Under the pieces are notes generated by a model. It was given only the letters and a program-made list of their open reading frames with translations. It searched no databases and was not told the DNA's origin. A stretch of DNA of 64,000 nucleotides from CAVRUH01 sp963822595 (lineage in GTDB: Bacteria; Chlamydiota; Chlamydiia; Chlamydiales; Waddliaceae), in assembly GCA_963822595.1 (NCBI GenBank), contig CAWGIG010000004.1, forward strand, positions 124,001-188,000, written 5' to 3'. The translations under genes were made by a program, and so were the position numbers. Each line of letters starts with the position of its first letter. The first letter of the stretch is position 1. Positions 25,266 through 34,027 of the stretch are shown in pieces.

Positions 25266-27131
25266 TTACATAAAAAAGAGATGATCTTTATTATCGACAT
25301 GTAAAAGAGTCATCCCACTACGACCCTTTAAAGACCCCATGAGCTTAATTTCAGTTGAGGATACTTTCCATATTTTTTCCGATTCTACATCCCAAGTCCA
25401 AAGTTCTGCGGTATCAGAATTAAAGATGCGTTCTGAATAATCAGGAAATTTTTGCTTAATATAGTTTACTTCTTGGGTCACAAGATCTACAAAAAAGGGT
25501 GCAGTGTTATAAGTATTTCCTGCAAAAAGAATCATTTGTCCATTTTTGCAAAGAGCGCCAAAAAAAGCTTTGTTTACATTAAGCGAAATCGTTTTTTCAA
25601 CTTTAGAAACCACTTCAGAGTCAGTTTTTAAAGTCCTTACGGTTAATAAACATTTATCTTTGTTAGTAGGGTCTTTTTCAATCGCGTAAAGCTTATCATC
25701 TTGAGCTATGGCCTCCAGGCAATTTTCAAGGATAACTTGATCTCCTGTAGGTCCAAATAAAACAAATTTATGCGTAGAGAATACGGGTTGAAACGCGCAG
25801 TGAGTAGACAATGGACGAAAAGATCCGGGTGAAGATTTTGATTCAAAGGATGATTTCCATGTTTTGTCAACAATCTTGCCCCCCATTAGCTTTCTTTCTA
25901 CATATTGGTAAGCAAAACCTTGTGGGCTAATATGGACGGAGTCATGATCTTCTTTGGAGGCTATGGGCAAGTCAAGGGAGAAATGAAATTCACCCGTTTT
26001 TGGATGAATGATGTGCATTGTTTTCTGCCCTAAAAATTGAAGCGAAATGTATTCCCCCACTCTATTTAAAATATAGTTAGGTCTTTCGTTCATATCGAGA
26101 AAAGTGCCTTTTTTTGATGTCAGAGCCATTCCCCAAACCATCTTTTGAGTATTCATATCAAAAGCAAGAAGATGCGGAGCCACTCTCTTGTGTCCAAAAA
26201 CCATATTTGTTTCATATACACCTATCATCAGAGAGTCTTGAACGAACACCTTTCTCATTTCATTAAAATTCAAGCGCGTTGTAAATTCGGGATCCTCAAT
26301 ATCTTTTTTGCTGAATTTTATGAAATGACGACCAAAAACCTGTTCAAAAAACATTTCTTGAAAGCACGGCACTAACTTTTCCAGAGCTTCAAAATGTGGA
26401 ATGGCTTCATTGAAAGAATTTGCGGTAAAGGCATCTAATAAATGGTTGCCGATTTCTGAAGTTGTAGGGTCATTACTTGCAGCTAAAGCCCTTGCAACGG
26501 TTAATTTGCAATCCTTATCTTCAAGAAGTAACCTTATGATTCTTGTCTTATCTGGCCATTGATCCATCGGAATATTTTTCAATTGTCTAAGAGTAAAATT
26601 TATGAAAAGGGTGTTAGAAAATGAGTCTAATAACCTTTCAAATAGAAATTCACCTATAGAACTTGGATGATACAGTATTTCTAAAAAAATTGGAGCATCT
26701 TCAAGTAATTCATTTTCGTTTGCCATTAAACAACCAATGAATTTAGATAAAATTTTAGTTACAGTTTCATGATTAAAAGAGTCATTTTCAGGGATATCAT
26801 AGACACAACCAGCAGCTTCTTTGATTAACCATAACAAATCATATCCTGCTTTATTATCCCCTTCTCTGATATATGCGTGTATGAACTGGGAGCATGCCTC
26901 ACCCACTTCACTGGCACGAACAAATTGAATGGCATCTGAACTTGGACCATTCGACGAGTGATATTTAAACCTGTTAGCAGAAAGATGGAGAGGTGAATTT
27001 GGATTTTCTTGTCTAAATAGGATGGGCTTAGCCAATGTACCCATTTGACGGACTCTTAACATGCCTTCGGCCATCATTGGAAGTTTTACCGAAGATGAAG
27101 AAGCTCTCAAAGCATTTGATATTGATGACAT
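25266..27131 (-). CDS. Unknown protein, helical N-terminus and beta-propeller-like C-terminus
   Basis: 621 residues from the ATG at 27131, preceded by TGGAG. The first 300 residues are helical and rich in acidic and hydrophobic residues. From about 320 on, repeating beta blocks appear (HLLAFDMNTQKMVWGMAL, TMHIIHPKTGEFHFSLDLP, LYAIEKDPTNKDKCLLTV, AELWTWDVESEKIWKVSST), reminiscent of PQQ/WD-type propeller blades. No membrane segment or signal peptide. Not assignable to a named family. Neighbours are an ankyrin protein and an AbiE toxin gene, so this is accessory DNA. Confidence 0.6.
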   Translation of the reverse strand: MSSISNALRASSSSVKLPMMAEGMLRVRQMGTLAKPILFRQENPNSPLHLSANRFKYHSSNGPSSDAIQFVRASEVGEACSQFIHAYIREGDNKAGYDLLWLIKEAAGCVYDIPENDSFNHETVTKILSKFIGCLMANENELLEDAPIFLEILYHPSSIGEFLFERLLDSFSNTLFINFTLRQLKNIPMDQWPDKTRIIRLLLEDKDCKLTVARALAASNDPTTSEIGNHLLDAFTANSFNEAIPHFEALEKLVPCFQEMFFEQVFGRHFIKFSKKDIEDPEFTTRLNFNEMRKVFVQDSLMIGVYETNMVFGHKRVAPHLLAFDMNTQKMVWGMALTSKKGTFLDMNERPNYILNRVGEYISLQFLGQKTMHIIHPKTGEFHFSLDLPIASKEDHDSVHISPQGFAYQYVERKLMGGKIVDKTWKSSFESKSSPGSFRPLSTHCAFQPVFSTHKFVLFGPTGDQVILENCLEAIAQDDKLYAIEKDPTNKDKCLLTVRTLKTDSEVVSKVEKTISLNVNKAFFGALCKNGQMILFAGNTYNTAPFFVDLVTQEVNYIKQKFPDYSERIFNSDTAELWTWDVESEKIWKVSSTEIKLMGSLKGRSGMTLLHVDNKDHLFFM

Positions 27132-27230
27132 AATAAACTCCATTTTAGTCTTAAAAGAATTGAAAAATGGATCCAATCATAAATCAAACAATTTTAAAAT
27201 TCAATACATTTCAGCTTGATAAAAGAAAAA

Positions 27231-28094
27231 TTACTCAACAATGAGATGATCAATCAAACTCAGAAAGTATTCTGGCGACCAAATTTCCAACCTCTCTGGG
27301 TCAGATATAAAAGGCCTCATATCTGCCTTCGCGCTTACCCAATCAATATTAACAATTTTTGCTTGAAGCATAGATATCACACTTTTACGATCCAGTTTTT
27401 GTTTTAATTCTAAAGCACCCGCCTGATGCATGCAGGATTCAAGATATTTCAGACTTAATGGAATTTTATTTTGAATGTACCAAACCACATCATACCAATC
27501 TCGACCTTTCACTCTCCCTTTCCAAGCTCGATATAATGCTGCATGAATCTTTCCAGCAAATAAATCGCTTTGATGGAGTGTTAGTACATAGAATGAAACC
27601 GGATTCAGTACAAGGCGATTTTGTAATCTATAAAATGGAGGTGGATCAGTATCGACTTCCAATTTGATTTGAACTTTGTCATTATGGTTCACTGACTTGC
27701 TTTTTTTCTCTTCGCCAATTGCTAAATAAAGTTTAATTGTGTTTATCTTCATAAAGGCGGATTGGACACTTGTTTCAATGTTTTTAACTTTTTGCGTCAC
27801 CTCCATTTCAAAACCTAATGAAGCTAATTCAATCTTCATCCCTTCTAAAAACGGCTTAAAATCGAATTTATGATCTGGTTTTAATAAGGTGAAATCTAAA
27901 TCTTCGCTAAATCTATCGAGCCCATACAATATTCTCAAAGCGGTTCCACCATAAAATGCAGCTTTTTTGAAAAAACCCTGTCTTTCAAGACCTAATAAGG
28001 CAGCTTGCTGCAAAATCTCGCGAATTTTCGTTTGCTCGTGAATTTTTGTATTCCGATAGTGGTCTACCATTTTTCCAATGTTTGAATTCGTCAT
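27231..28094 (-). CDS. AbiEii-type nucleotidyltransferase toxin (copy 1)
   Basis: 287 residues. The nucleotidyltransferase signature is AAFYGGTALRILYGLDRF followed by SEDLDFTL, i.e. GG(T)...DxDF. Further on, KLEVDTDPPP and KGRVKGRDWYDVVWY match the AbiEii/AbiGii toxin family. These toxins block growth by modifying tRNA 3' ends or related targets and are held in check by AbiEi at transcription and possibly otherwise. The start overlaps the antitoxin stop as ATGA. A clear paralogue sits at 59703-60575. Confidence 0.9.
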   Translation of the reverse strand: MTNSNIGKMVDHYRNTKIHEQTKIREILQQAALLGLERQGFFKKAAFYGGTALRILYGLDRFSEDLDFTLLKPDHKFDFKPFLEGMKIELASLGFEMEVTQKVKNIETSVQSAFMKINTIKLYLAIGEEKKSKSVNHNDKVQIKLEVDTDPPPFYRLQNRLVLNPVSFYVLTLHQSDLFAGKIHAALYRAWKGRVKGRDWYDVVWYIQNKIPLSLKYLESCMHQAGALELKQKLDRKSVISMLQAKIVNIDWVSAKADMRPFISDPERLEIWSPEYFLSLIDHLIVE

Positions 28095-28711
28095 ATTAAT
28101 CCAATAGTGTTAAGCAAGTTTCTTACGGCTTCTGAATGATAACACTCCGCGATTTCTGCCATGTGTTTTTTATCCAATTTTTTTAGAAAATCCTCATCAA
28201 TTCTTCTACCTTCAATTAAATCTATTAAGAGATTCCTGCTTGAAAGCTTTCTACTCTTCTTATGCACAAGGTCAGCAAGGGCCTTTTCTGGAGTTGCTAT
28301 CAAAAATTTGCCGGAGGAATTTTCTTGCTGATCGATGCCTATCGCATAACGGGAGTGTCCCAAGTAAGCGTACTCAAAAGTACCGAGAGGAGTTGTATAG
28401 ATTTTAGACCTAGTTGCAACTGCACTCGTAACAACATAGACTCCCTCAGGTATCATACCATAATATGAAAGCGCCCACTCAAAGCTTATGTAAGATGGCC
28501 CATAAAGTAGATTTGCTATCTGTTCATAAGGAACGGGTGATTTTTCAATCTTTTCGGCAATGATGTAAAATCCCTTTTTTAAACGAATTAATTCTCCTCT
28601 CTTCACCAGTCTGGAAATAAAATCGACGGGATTACTATATTCACTTAGAATAGGCATTAAGTTTTGTGACTCTATATAGGCTGTCTCAGCAAATTGTAAA
28701 ATCTTGTGCAT
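28091..28711 (-). CDS. AbiEi-type antitoxin/transcriptional regulator (copy 1)
   Basis: 206 residues from the ATG at 28711, with GAGGA upstream. A TTG at 28738 would add nine residues. The N-terminal winged-helix part contains LVKRGELIRLKKGFYI. The C-terminal part has LLYGPSYISFEWALSYYGMI and FLIATPEKALADLV, both hallmarks of AbiEi. It is predicted to repress its own operon by binding inverted repeats and to neutralise the downstream nucleotidyltransferase. Two inverted repeats lie just upstream. Paralogue at 60572-61210. Confidence 0.88.
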   Translation of the reverse strand: MHKILQFAETAYIESQNLMPILSEYSNPVDFISRLVKRGELIRLKKGFYIIAEKIEKSPVPYEQIANLLYGPSYISFEWALSYYGMIPEGVYVVTSAVATRSKIYTTPLGTFEYAYLGHSRYAIGIDQQENSSGKFLIATPEKALADLVHKKSRKLSSRNLLIDLIEGRRIDEDFLKKLDKKHMAEIAECYHSEAVRNLLNTIGLI

Positions 28712-28748
28712 ACTTAAGATTTCCTCATTTACCTTCAATATACCAGAA

Positions 28749-28819
28749 TATCCAATTATTATGGATAAATAAGTGAAAACAATTCAGATTTTAACCAAAA
28801 TATCCAATAAAATTGGATT
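28749..28819. promoter_or_regulatory. Two inverted repeats upstream of abiE copy 1 (candidate operators)
   Basis: First repeat: TATCCA at 28749-28754 and TGGATA at 28762-28767. Second: TATCCAAT at 28801-28808 and ATTGGATT at 28812-28819. Both share the half-site TATCCA and their centres are about 52 bp apart. The spacing resembles the operator pair of the second abiE locus, although the half-site sequence differs. Confidence 0.5.
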
Positions 28820-28840
28820 TTCTGGAGAGAATGCAGTTCA

Positions 28841-30043
28841 TTATTCAAGCTTTTCATTGGTGGGCAAAAGGGAGCTAAACAGGATAGCAACTCGGGAGAC
28901 AACGAGAACAAGGACCATACATACTGTAGCTGTGCTAGCGATGACTATACCCGCGCGCATTGCATTTTCCTCAACATAACCCACCAAGGGAAGAGATCGA
29001 CCCGCAACACTATTCACAACGGCCGCTAAGGGGCTCAAACTCACTATTGCTGTACCTAACAACCCCATATTCTTGCACGTCCTAATCTTCCTCATCACAG
29101 GGTCTTTATCCCCATCATCCTCAACCTTCGAATCATTCCTCACCTTCAAATCGTAAGGCGTAATCGCTTCTAAAAAACGGGAACATAGTTTGTTCTTTTC
29201 TCCCTCCTCCATTAATTTACCCAAGTCTAAAACCAACAAGGTAAACCATTCCCGTGAACTAGGAAACCTCTCAATTTCTAATAAACTCCAATCGAGAATC
29301 TCAGATAAACATCTGTATAATTGTTCCTTATCGTTACCAAATTTCTTGAAGTAACTTCCTTCCGTCATCAAGGTAGCCTTCACAAAAGAATCTAAAGGCA
29401 TTTTTGATATTTTTCTCAAACCATTTATCCAACCTACAACGGGAATGACATATTTTTGGCCAATTCTTGATCTCTTCCATCCAAACGGGAGATAATCTAT
29501 CAAATCTGTACCCCTCTTATCATTATAAACAATGAGCAAGTGACATATTTGCGCAGCTCTTAGAATAAGGTTACTTAGGATTCCTTCGCTTCCATGAAAA
29601 TTATCAGGCACCCCTGCAATGACTAAATCCAAATACCGTTCCAGACGGTCTATATCACTATGTGCATTGAAAGATTTTAGGATCTGCCCGAACAATACAT
29701 AAGAATCCTCTATAGATCTCCTTTGGGTTCTCTCAAGATAATCTATGACTGCAACTTCCATTCGATTTCCGAGCTTGACATCACGCGTGACAGCAGATAT
29801 ATGCATCATGCGACCGAAACCTTTTAACTGCATTGCCGGCGTTAATTTTGATAACCCTTTAGAGCATAAATCCATCCACTGAAGCATTGCATTCATCTTC
29901 AATATAGCAGAACCCCATTTACACAATACCAATCCTGCAATGAAATGTGAAGGATCCTCAAAAGCTGCACACGAATGGAAAAGTAAATTCATGCATACGA
30001 CCCCATCAAGCTCCATTACGGGTTTCAGCAATTGATACACCAT
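28841..30043 (-). CDS. Unknown protein with C-terminal paired membrane segments
   Basis: 400 residues. The first 320 are helical and soluble-looking, with Leu-rich amphipathic helices. Near the C-terminus two hydrophobic stretches lie close together (GLLGTAIVSLSPLAAVVNSV at about 330-350 and AGIVIASTATVCMVLVLVVS at about 365-390), giving a bilobed profile, followed by a short tail. No signal peptide. No family recognised. A bilobed hydrophobic domain is the defining trait of chlamydial Inc proteins, though it is usually N-terminal. It could also be a tail-anchored protein. Confidence 0.6.
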   Translation of the reverse strand: MVYQLLKPVMELDGVVCMNLLFHSCAAFEDPSHFIAGLVLCKWGSAILKMNAMLQWMDLCSKGLSKLTPAMQLKGFGRMMHISAVTRDVKLGNRMEVAVIDYLERTQRRSIEDSYVLFGQILKSFNAHSDIDRLERYLDLVIAGVPDNFHGSEGILSNLILRAAQICHLLIVYNDKRGTDLIDYLPFGWKRSRIGQKYVIPVVGWINGLRKISKMPLDSFVKATLMTEGSYFKKFGNDKEQLYRCLSEILDWSLLEIERFPSSREWFTLLVLDLGKLMEEGEKNKLCSRFLEAITPYDLKVRNDSKVEDDGDKDPVMRKIRTCKNMGLLGTAIVSLSPLAAVVNSVAGRSLPLVGYVEENAMRAGIVIASTATVCMVLVLVVSRVAILFSSLLPTNEKLE

Positions 30044-30074
30044 GGCATATTCGGCTTTAGGTATTTTAATGAAA

Positions 30075-32699
30075 TTATACCCACTCTCCTTCTATCCATT
30101 TGATCCATTGTTTTAGAAGCTGCACTTTCTGTTCTGTATCATCACAAACAACAATCGCTTTTAAGAGAAGGGGAATATGTCCTACCACACCTTTGACATC
30201 TTCCCGACAAGCGTTTAGGATCATTAAAGAAAAATCTGCCTGAACAATTTCACTTCTTAAAGTATGTTTAATCAATTTTTCAAATTCACTTGACCTGGTC
30301 CTTAAAAAGATCTCCCAAAATCTTTTAAGCCAAGAGAGATTCTTTTCTTCCAGCACTCTCGGAGCGAGTTTATCATATATGGAAGGCCAATTTGCACTAT
30401 CATCAAGATGACATAGTTTCCATGCCTCTTCGAGCGTTGGATTTGTATCGAGAAAAAGCAAAAAAAGATCCGATTTTTCAATCTTCTGGACCTTACGTAA
30501 AAGATTTTGAACGACTACTGGGTTAGAAATTCTCGGCGCCACAGAGGGTGCTATTTCAGCCCAAGCTTTTGGATCCGGGCACTCGATATTACTGCAGCTC
30601 TCTGCTAACGCTTGAAATTCGATTTCTTGCTTTTCGATGCACTGCATAAGCAATTTCCATCCATTGGTCCATTTAAAAAGCAAGCCAGCCTTGGAACAGT
30701 GTTTCCACAGAACAAGAGCTTGGGAAACAGAGCCTTGTTCTATCCAATAATCAAGAAGCTGCACAGCTTCTGGGGCCGGCCGACGTGTTTGAAAGCATGT
30801 AAGAGCTAGCTGATGCAGTTGCCGGCTAAGCATCGGGATATATTGAACGGTGCACTTTAGCAACATGGGCGCATGATGGGGTGCCTCCGGATCCTTTAAT
30901 ACCTTTTGCCAAAAATTTACCGGGGCTTTCGCCAATTCTAAAAGCTCGACTTCCTTTTGAAATAAAAGACGCTGTCGTACGAGCGTCTGGAGAATTCGGT
31001 CTTGGAAACATGCTTCCATTTTTAGGAAGACCGATTGTCCACAATACATGACCCACTCATAGAGTTTTTCTTTGCTCGCATTCTTAATGAAAGATTCCCA
31101 AATACCGTTCTCTAACCACATAGAAAGGAGCGTACTTCGCGGCTTACTACATCGCCATTGGATAGCCCTATCGATAGCAAAAGCATTCGCAAAAGGAAGC
31201 ATTTGTACTATCTGTGATTCATATGCGTTAATTTCAAGACATTCCAGGATGAATAAAGATTCCCAATTCTCATTTTTCACAATCTTTTCCCATCTTAAAA
31301 AAGGTGTATTTAAACGCATGGAGAAAAACCGTTCTAACGAGGTTTCCAAAGTCAACTGAGGCATCATTTGGGGAAGGATTTGATTGAGTTCAGCATCATA
31401 GACAGATGATGGCTGTTCTTTTTGTACTTCGCCCCAAGGAATAGCCTGAACCCAAGACCAACTCATCGAAGAAGGATTATTTTTCAAAGAAAGCCAAATG
31501 CATTTTCCATCTGCTTCCAAACGGAGCGCATACGTTCCGGCGCGTTCTGATAGAGAAGCTTTAACGGGAAAAGACCATCGCTCACGCAAGGCTATGAATC
31601 CGAGCCATAGGAGGCAAGACCGAATGCTATTAATGTCCTGTAAGCTGAGGATACGCGACCAGAGGGAGGGGGTGTGTTCAACATTAGCTTTAAAACAAAC
31701 CCCATGCCATGTGTGGCGATCAGGTTGATCACAAATAAGCTGAATCAGAAATTGGTGGCGCGCAAGACTTTGTGGGGGCATTGCATGTTTTTCAAAAGAA
31801 AGCTGGAGCTGGTGTTCCAACTTCACAGAATTTACGTTAAAAGTTGCATCAAAGATCCTTGTCATGACCTCATGCCGCAGCAATCTTTTGCCGCAGATGG
31901 TGCGATAGCAAAAGGCTCTGTAGATGTGTTCATTGAGATCGTTCGTAACGCTTATATCCGCTGCTCCAAATACGAGAGAACGATAAAAAGCTAAAGGATA
32001 CTGTACCTCTAAAAACGGTTGCTGCTTAGAAAGATCAAAGGGAATATGAATGTCTGCAGCATCCCCATCGAAAACATGGTTACGACCTTTTTTGAGACGA
32101 ATGAAAAGATCCCAATTGCCATAAGATACTAAAACAGCGATGTCGCCTATTTTAGTCACTTTATGATTGGGACGATTTCCCAAGAGCGATGCTATTTCAC
32201 TTGAAGCCAAATATTCCGAACCGATAATTTCTATTCTGGCGTCGATATCATTACGTCGAAACGTGAGAGTTTTTATCCACTCTTTAAGAGAGATCAGCGA
32301 ACGCCCGGTTTCTTGTTCGATGCGGGTGGTTACAGCTTCGATCCATTCTTGCCCAAGAATTTGAGCGACAGAGCTCCCTTGAATAGAATAGTTGAGTCCA
32401 ATAAAGTATCCGTTAGTGCGCAATAATGCCGCAATCTCTGTCACCCAATCATGAAATTTTATGTTTTCTTGTTTATTGCATACGAGGATATTGAGTCTAC
32501 GCCGAACAATATCGATATCTTTAAGCTGTGGCAGCCATTCCTTTTCCAAGCATAGATTCTCATATTCGAGATAAAGAAGATAAGCAGGATCCCATGGAGA
32601 GGGTAAAGAAGAAGGGAGCCTCTCGAGAATTTTGATTTCAGCATCCGGGGCGTAGTATTGGTTATTTGCCGGGTTATTTAGCAGGCTAGTAGGCAGCAT
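30075..32699 (-). CDS. Large protein of unknown function
   Basis: 874 residues. It opens with MLPTSLLNNPANNQYYAPD and is mostly alpha-helical, rich in Trp and Leu, with helical-repeat character through its second half (for example FQTRRPAPEAVQLLDYWIEQ, EKLYEWVMYCGQSVFLKME). No signal peptide, membrane segment or catalytic motif that I can identify. Size and composition resemble host-interaction proteins of environmental chlamydiae, but this is only an impression. It is followed 31 nt later by the 28841-30043 gene on the same strand. Confidence 0.6.
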   Translation of the reverse strand: MLPTSLLNNPANNQYYAPDAEIKILERLPSSLPSPWDPAYLLYLEYENLCLEKEWLPQLKDIDIVRRRLNILVCNKQENIKFHDWVTEIAALLRTNGYFIGLNYSIQGSSVAQILGQEWIEAVTTRIEQETGRSLISLKEWIKTLTFRRNDIDARIEIIGSEYLASSEIASLLGNRPNHKVTKIGDIAVLVSYGNWDLFIRLKKGRNHVFDGDAADIHIPFDLSKQQPFLEVQYPLAFYRSLVFGAADISVTNDLNEHIYRAFCYRTICGKRLLRHEVMTRIFDATFNVNSVKLEHQLQLSFEKHAMPPQSLARHQFLIQLICDQPDRHTWHGVCFKANVEHTPSLWSRILSLQDINSIRSCLLWLGFIALRERWSFPVKASLSERAGTYALRLEADGKCIWLSLKNNPSSMSWSWVQAIPWGEVQKEQPSSVYDAELNQILPQMMPQLTLETSLERFFSMRLNTPFLRWEKIVKNENWESLFILECLEINAYESQIVQMLPFANAFAIDRAIQWRCSKPRSTLLSMWLENGIWESFIKNASKEKLYEWVMYCGQSVFLKMEACFQDRILQTLVRQRLLFQKEVELLELAKAPVNFWQKVLKDPEAPHHAPMLLKCTVQYIPMLSRQLHQLALTCFQTRRPAPEAVQLLDYWIEQGSVSQALVLWKHCSKAGLLFKWTNGWKLLMQCIEKQEIEFQALAESCSNIECPDPKAWAEIAPSVAPRISNPVVVQNLLRKVQKIEKSDLFLLFLDTNPTLEEAWKLCHLDDSANWPSIYDKLAPRVLEEKNLSWLKRFWEIFLRTRSSEFEKLIKHTLRSEIVQADFSLMILNACREDVKGVVGHIPLLLKAIVVCDDTEQKVQLLKQWIKWIEGEWV

Positions 32700-32812
32700 T
32701 ATTATTTGTAAATTGAGTTTTTTGACTTAGATTATAACACAACTCTATTCACAAAGCAAAGCTTCATTACCTTTTTATGAGATTAATAGGATTATGGCGC
32801 ATTTTGTTTTTT

Positions 32813-32953
32813 ACTGAAGTGAGCTCAAAAATCGGTATTTCGGGCACTTCAAAGCCCCGGGGTTCAACGATCGCAAGTGCCCTTATATTGTTTAATATTA
32901 GGGCACTTGCGATCGTTGAACCGGGCCAAATACCATTTTGAGTTCACTTCAGT
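32813..32953. repeat. Long imperfect inverted repeat overlapping the YeeE-like gene end
   Basis: The outer arms read ACTGAAGTGAGCTC and GAGTTCACTTCAGT. The core arms read GTTCAACGATCGCAAGTGCC and the inverted GGGCACTTGCGATCGTTGAA, around an AT-rich loop of about 13 nt. Total span 141 nt. The stop codon and last roughly 25 codons of the 32864-33502 gene lie inside it, so the repeat supplies that protein's C-terminal tail. Confidence 0.8.
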
Positions 32954-33502
32954 ATCCCGTTTTTTATCCATCAAGAACGTTAAAACTACAATTCCTAAGA
33001 TTATCACAATAAATACCCAGGGAGATAGATGAAAATAATCTCCGAGAGTGATCTGATTAAGGGACTCATGGGGCTTAATTTCTTTAGTCACCCAGGGATA
33101 AAGTTCAGCATATATCGCTCCACCAGCTACCATTCCGAACAAACCAAAAGGAATGTCTCTATTACCGCTGGCCAAGGCTCCAACACATGTCCCGGGACAA
33201 TACCCGAGCGATGCCATACCAATTCCAAAGATACCTCCTCCTAAAAGGGCAGCAAAAAGAGTTGTAGGATGAATAATAAGCTTTGCCTCTCCGAAATAAA
33301 CTTGTAATCCATAAATGCCTAGACTGCCTATGGCTATAGCCGTCAGGATAATTTTCATCACGGTAAAATCCTTTAGCAAAAACTGATTGACGATTATAGA
33401 AAAACGAGTCACTCCCCCTTTCTGTAATAGCATTCCGAAAAGAATTCCAATAAAAAGTCCCTCTAAGATTTCCATTGGGGATGCAAAAATTTCAATATTC
33501 AT
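32864..33502 (-). CDS. YeeE/YedE-family transporter subunit B
   Basis: 212 residues with four to five membrane helices. The family motif SLGYCPGTCVGALASGNRD holds the conserved Cys thought to relay thiosulfate or other sulfur species through YeeE/TsuA pores. The start (preceded by AAAGGAG) overlaps the stop of the first half as ATGA. The last residues (LARFNDRKCPNIKQYKGTCD) come from the inverted repeat and look foreign. Works with the neighbouring half as a two-gene version of the single-chain transporter. Confidence 0.85.
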   Translation of the reverse strand: MNIEIFASPMEILEGLFIGILFGMLLQKGGVTRFSIIVNQFLLKDFTVMKIILTAIAIGSLGIYGLQVYFGEAKLIIHPTTLFAALLGGGIFGIGMASLGYCPGTCVGALASGNRDIPFGLFGMVAGGAIYAELYPWVTKEIKPHESLNQITLGDYFHLSPWVFIVIILGIVVLTFLMDKKRDTEVNSKWYLARFNDRKCPNIKQYKGTCDR

Positions 33503-34008
33503 TCAGCGCTCCTTTTGTGATATAGTAAAAAGGCTGTCGGAATACCTGTAACAAATATTCCAAACATAAAGGGCCAACTTGCCAGAGCTAATTGAGATCC
33601 GTCTGAAATAGCCATGCCTGAAGTACACCCTCCGGCAAGCCTAGCTCCAAATAAAACGAAAATTCCTCCTAAAAAAGCCCCTAGATAGCGTTTCCCTTGA
33701 CTGTCTCCTAATTTCTGGTGCCATATTGTCATCGGGTTTGCGGTCTTACCCCGCACTATTAAAGCCCCGATAAAAATTCCGATCACCAGAGCCATTTGCC
33801 AATCGACCCACGCTTTATTGTTAAATTCCTCCGTGTAATACGCATTTTCATTAAAATGCTCGAAATCGATGAAACTCGAAATTAAAGCGGCTATTTTAAC
33901 TATAGATGTGGAAACCCCAAGCATCTTGTGAAAAACGAAGAAACAAAATGTGGAAAGTAATCCAATAAGGGCTCCCACAATATAAGGTGACCATTGTTTA
34001 TTTTTCAT
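33499..34008 (-). CDS. YeeE/YedE-family transporter subunit A
   Basis: 169 residues, about four membrane helices. Motif ARLAGGCTSGMAISDGSQLA carries the conserved Cys of this family. GGIFVLFGARLAGGCTSG is highly typical. GAGGA precedes the ATG. With subunit B it forms a predicted sulfur-compound or thiosulfate importer. It starts 19 nt after the luciferase-like oxidoreductase gene on the same strand. Confidence 0.85.
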   Translation of the reverse strand: MKNKQWSPYIVGALIGLLSTFCFFVFHKMLGVSTSIVKIAALISSFIDFEHFNENAYYTEEFNNKAWVDWQMALVIGIFIGALIVRGKTANPMTIWHQKLGDSQGKRYLGAFLGGIFVLFGARLAGGCTSGMAISDGSQLALASWPFMFGIFVTGIPTAFLLYHKRSAE

Positions 34009-34027
34009 GATTTATTCCTCAAATTTT

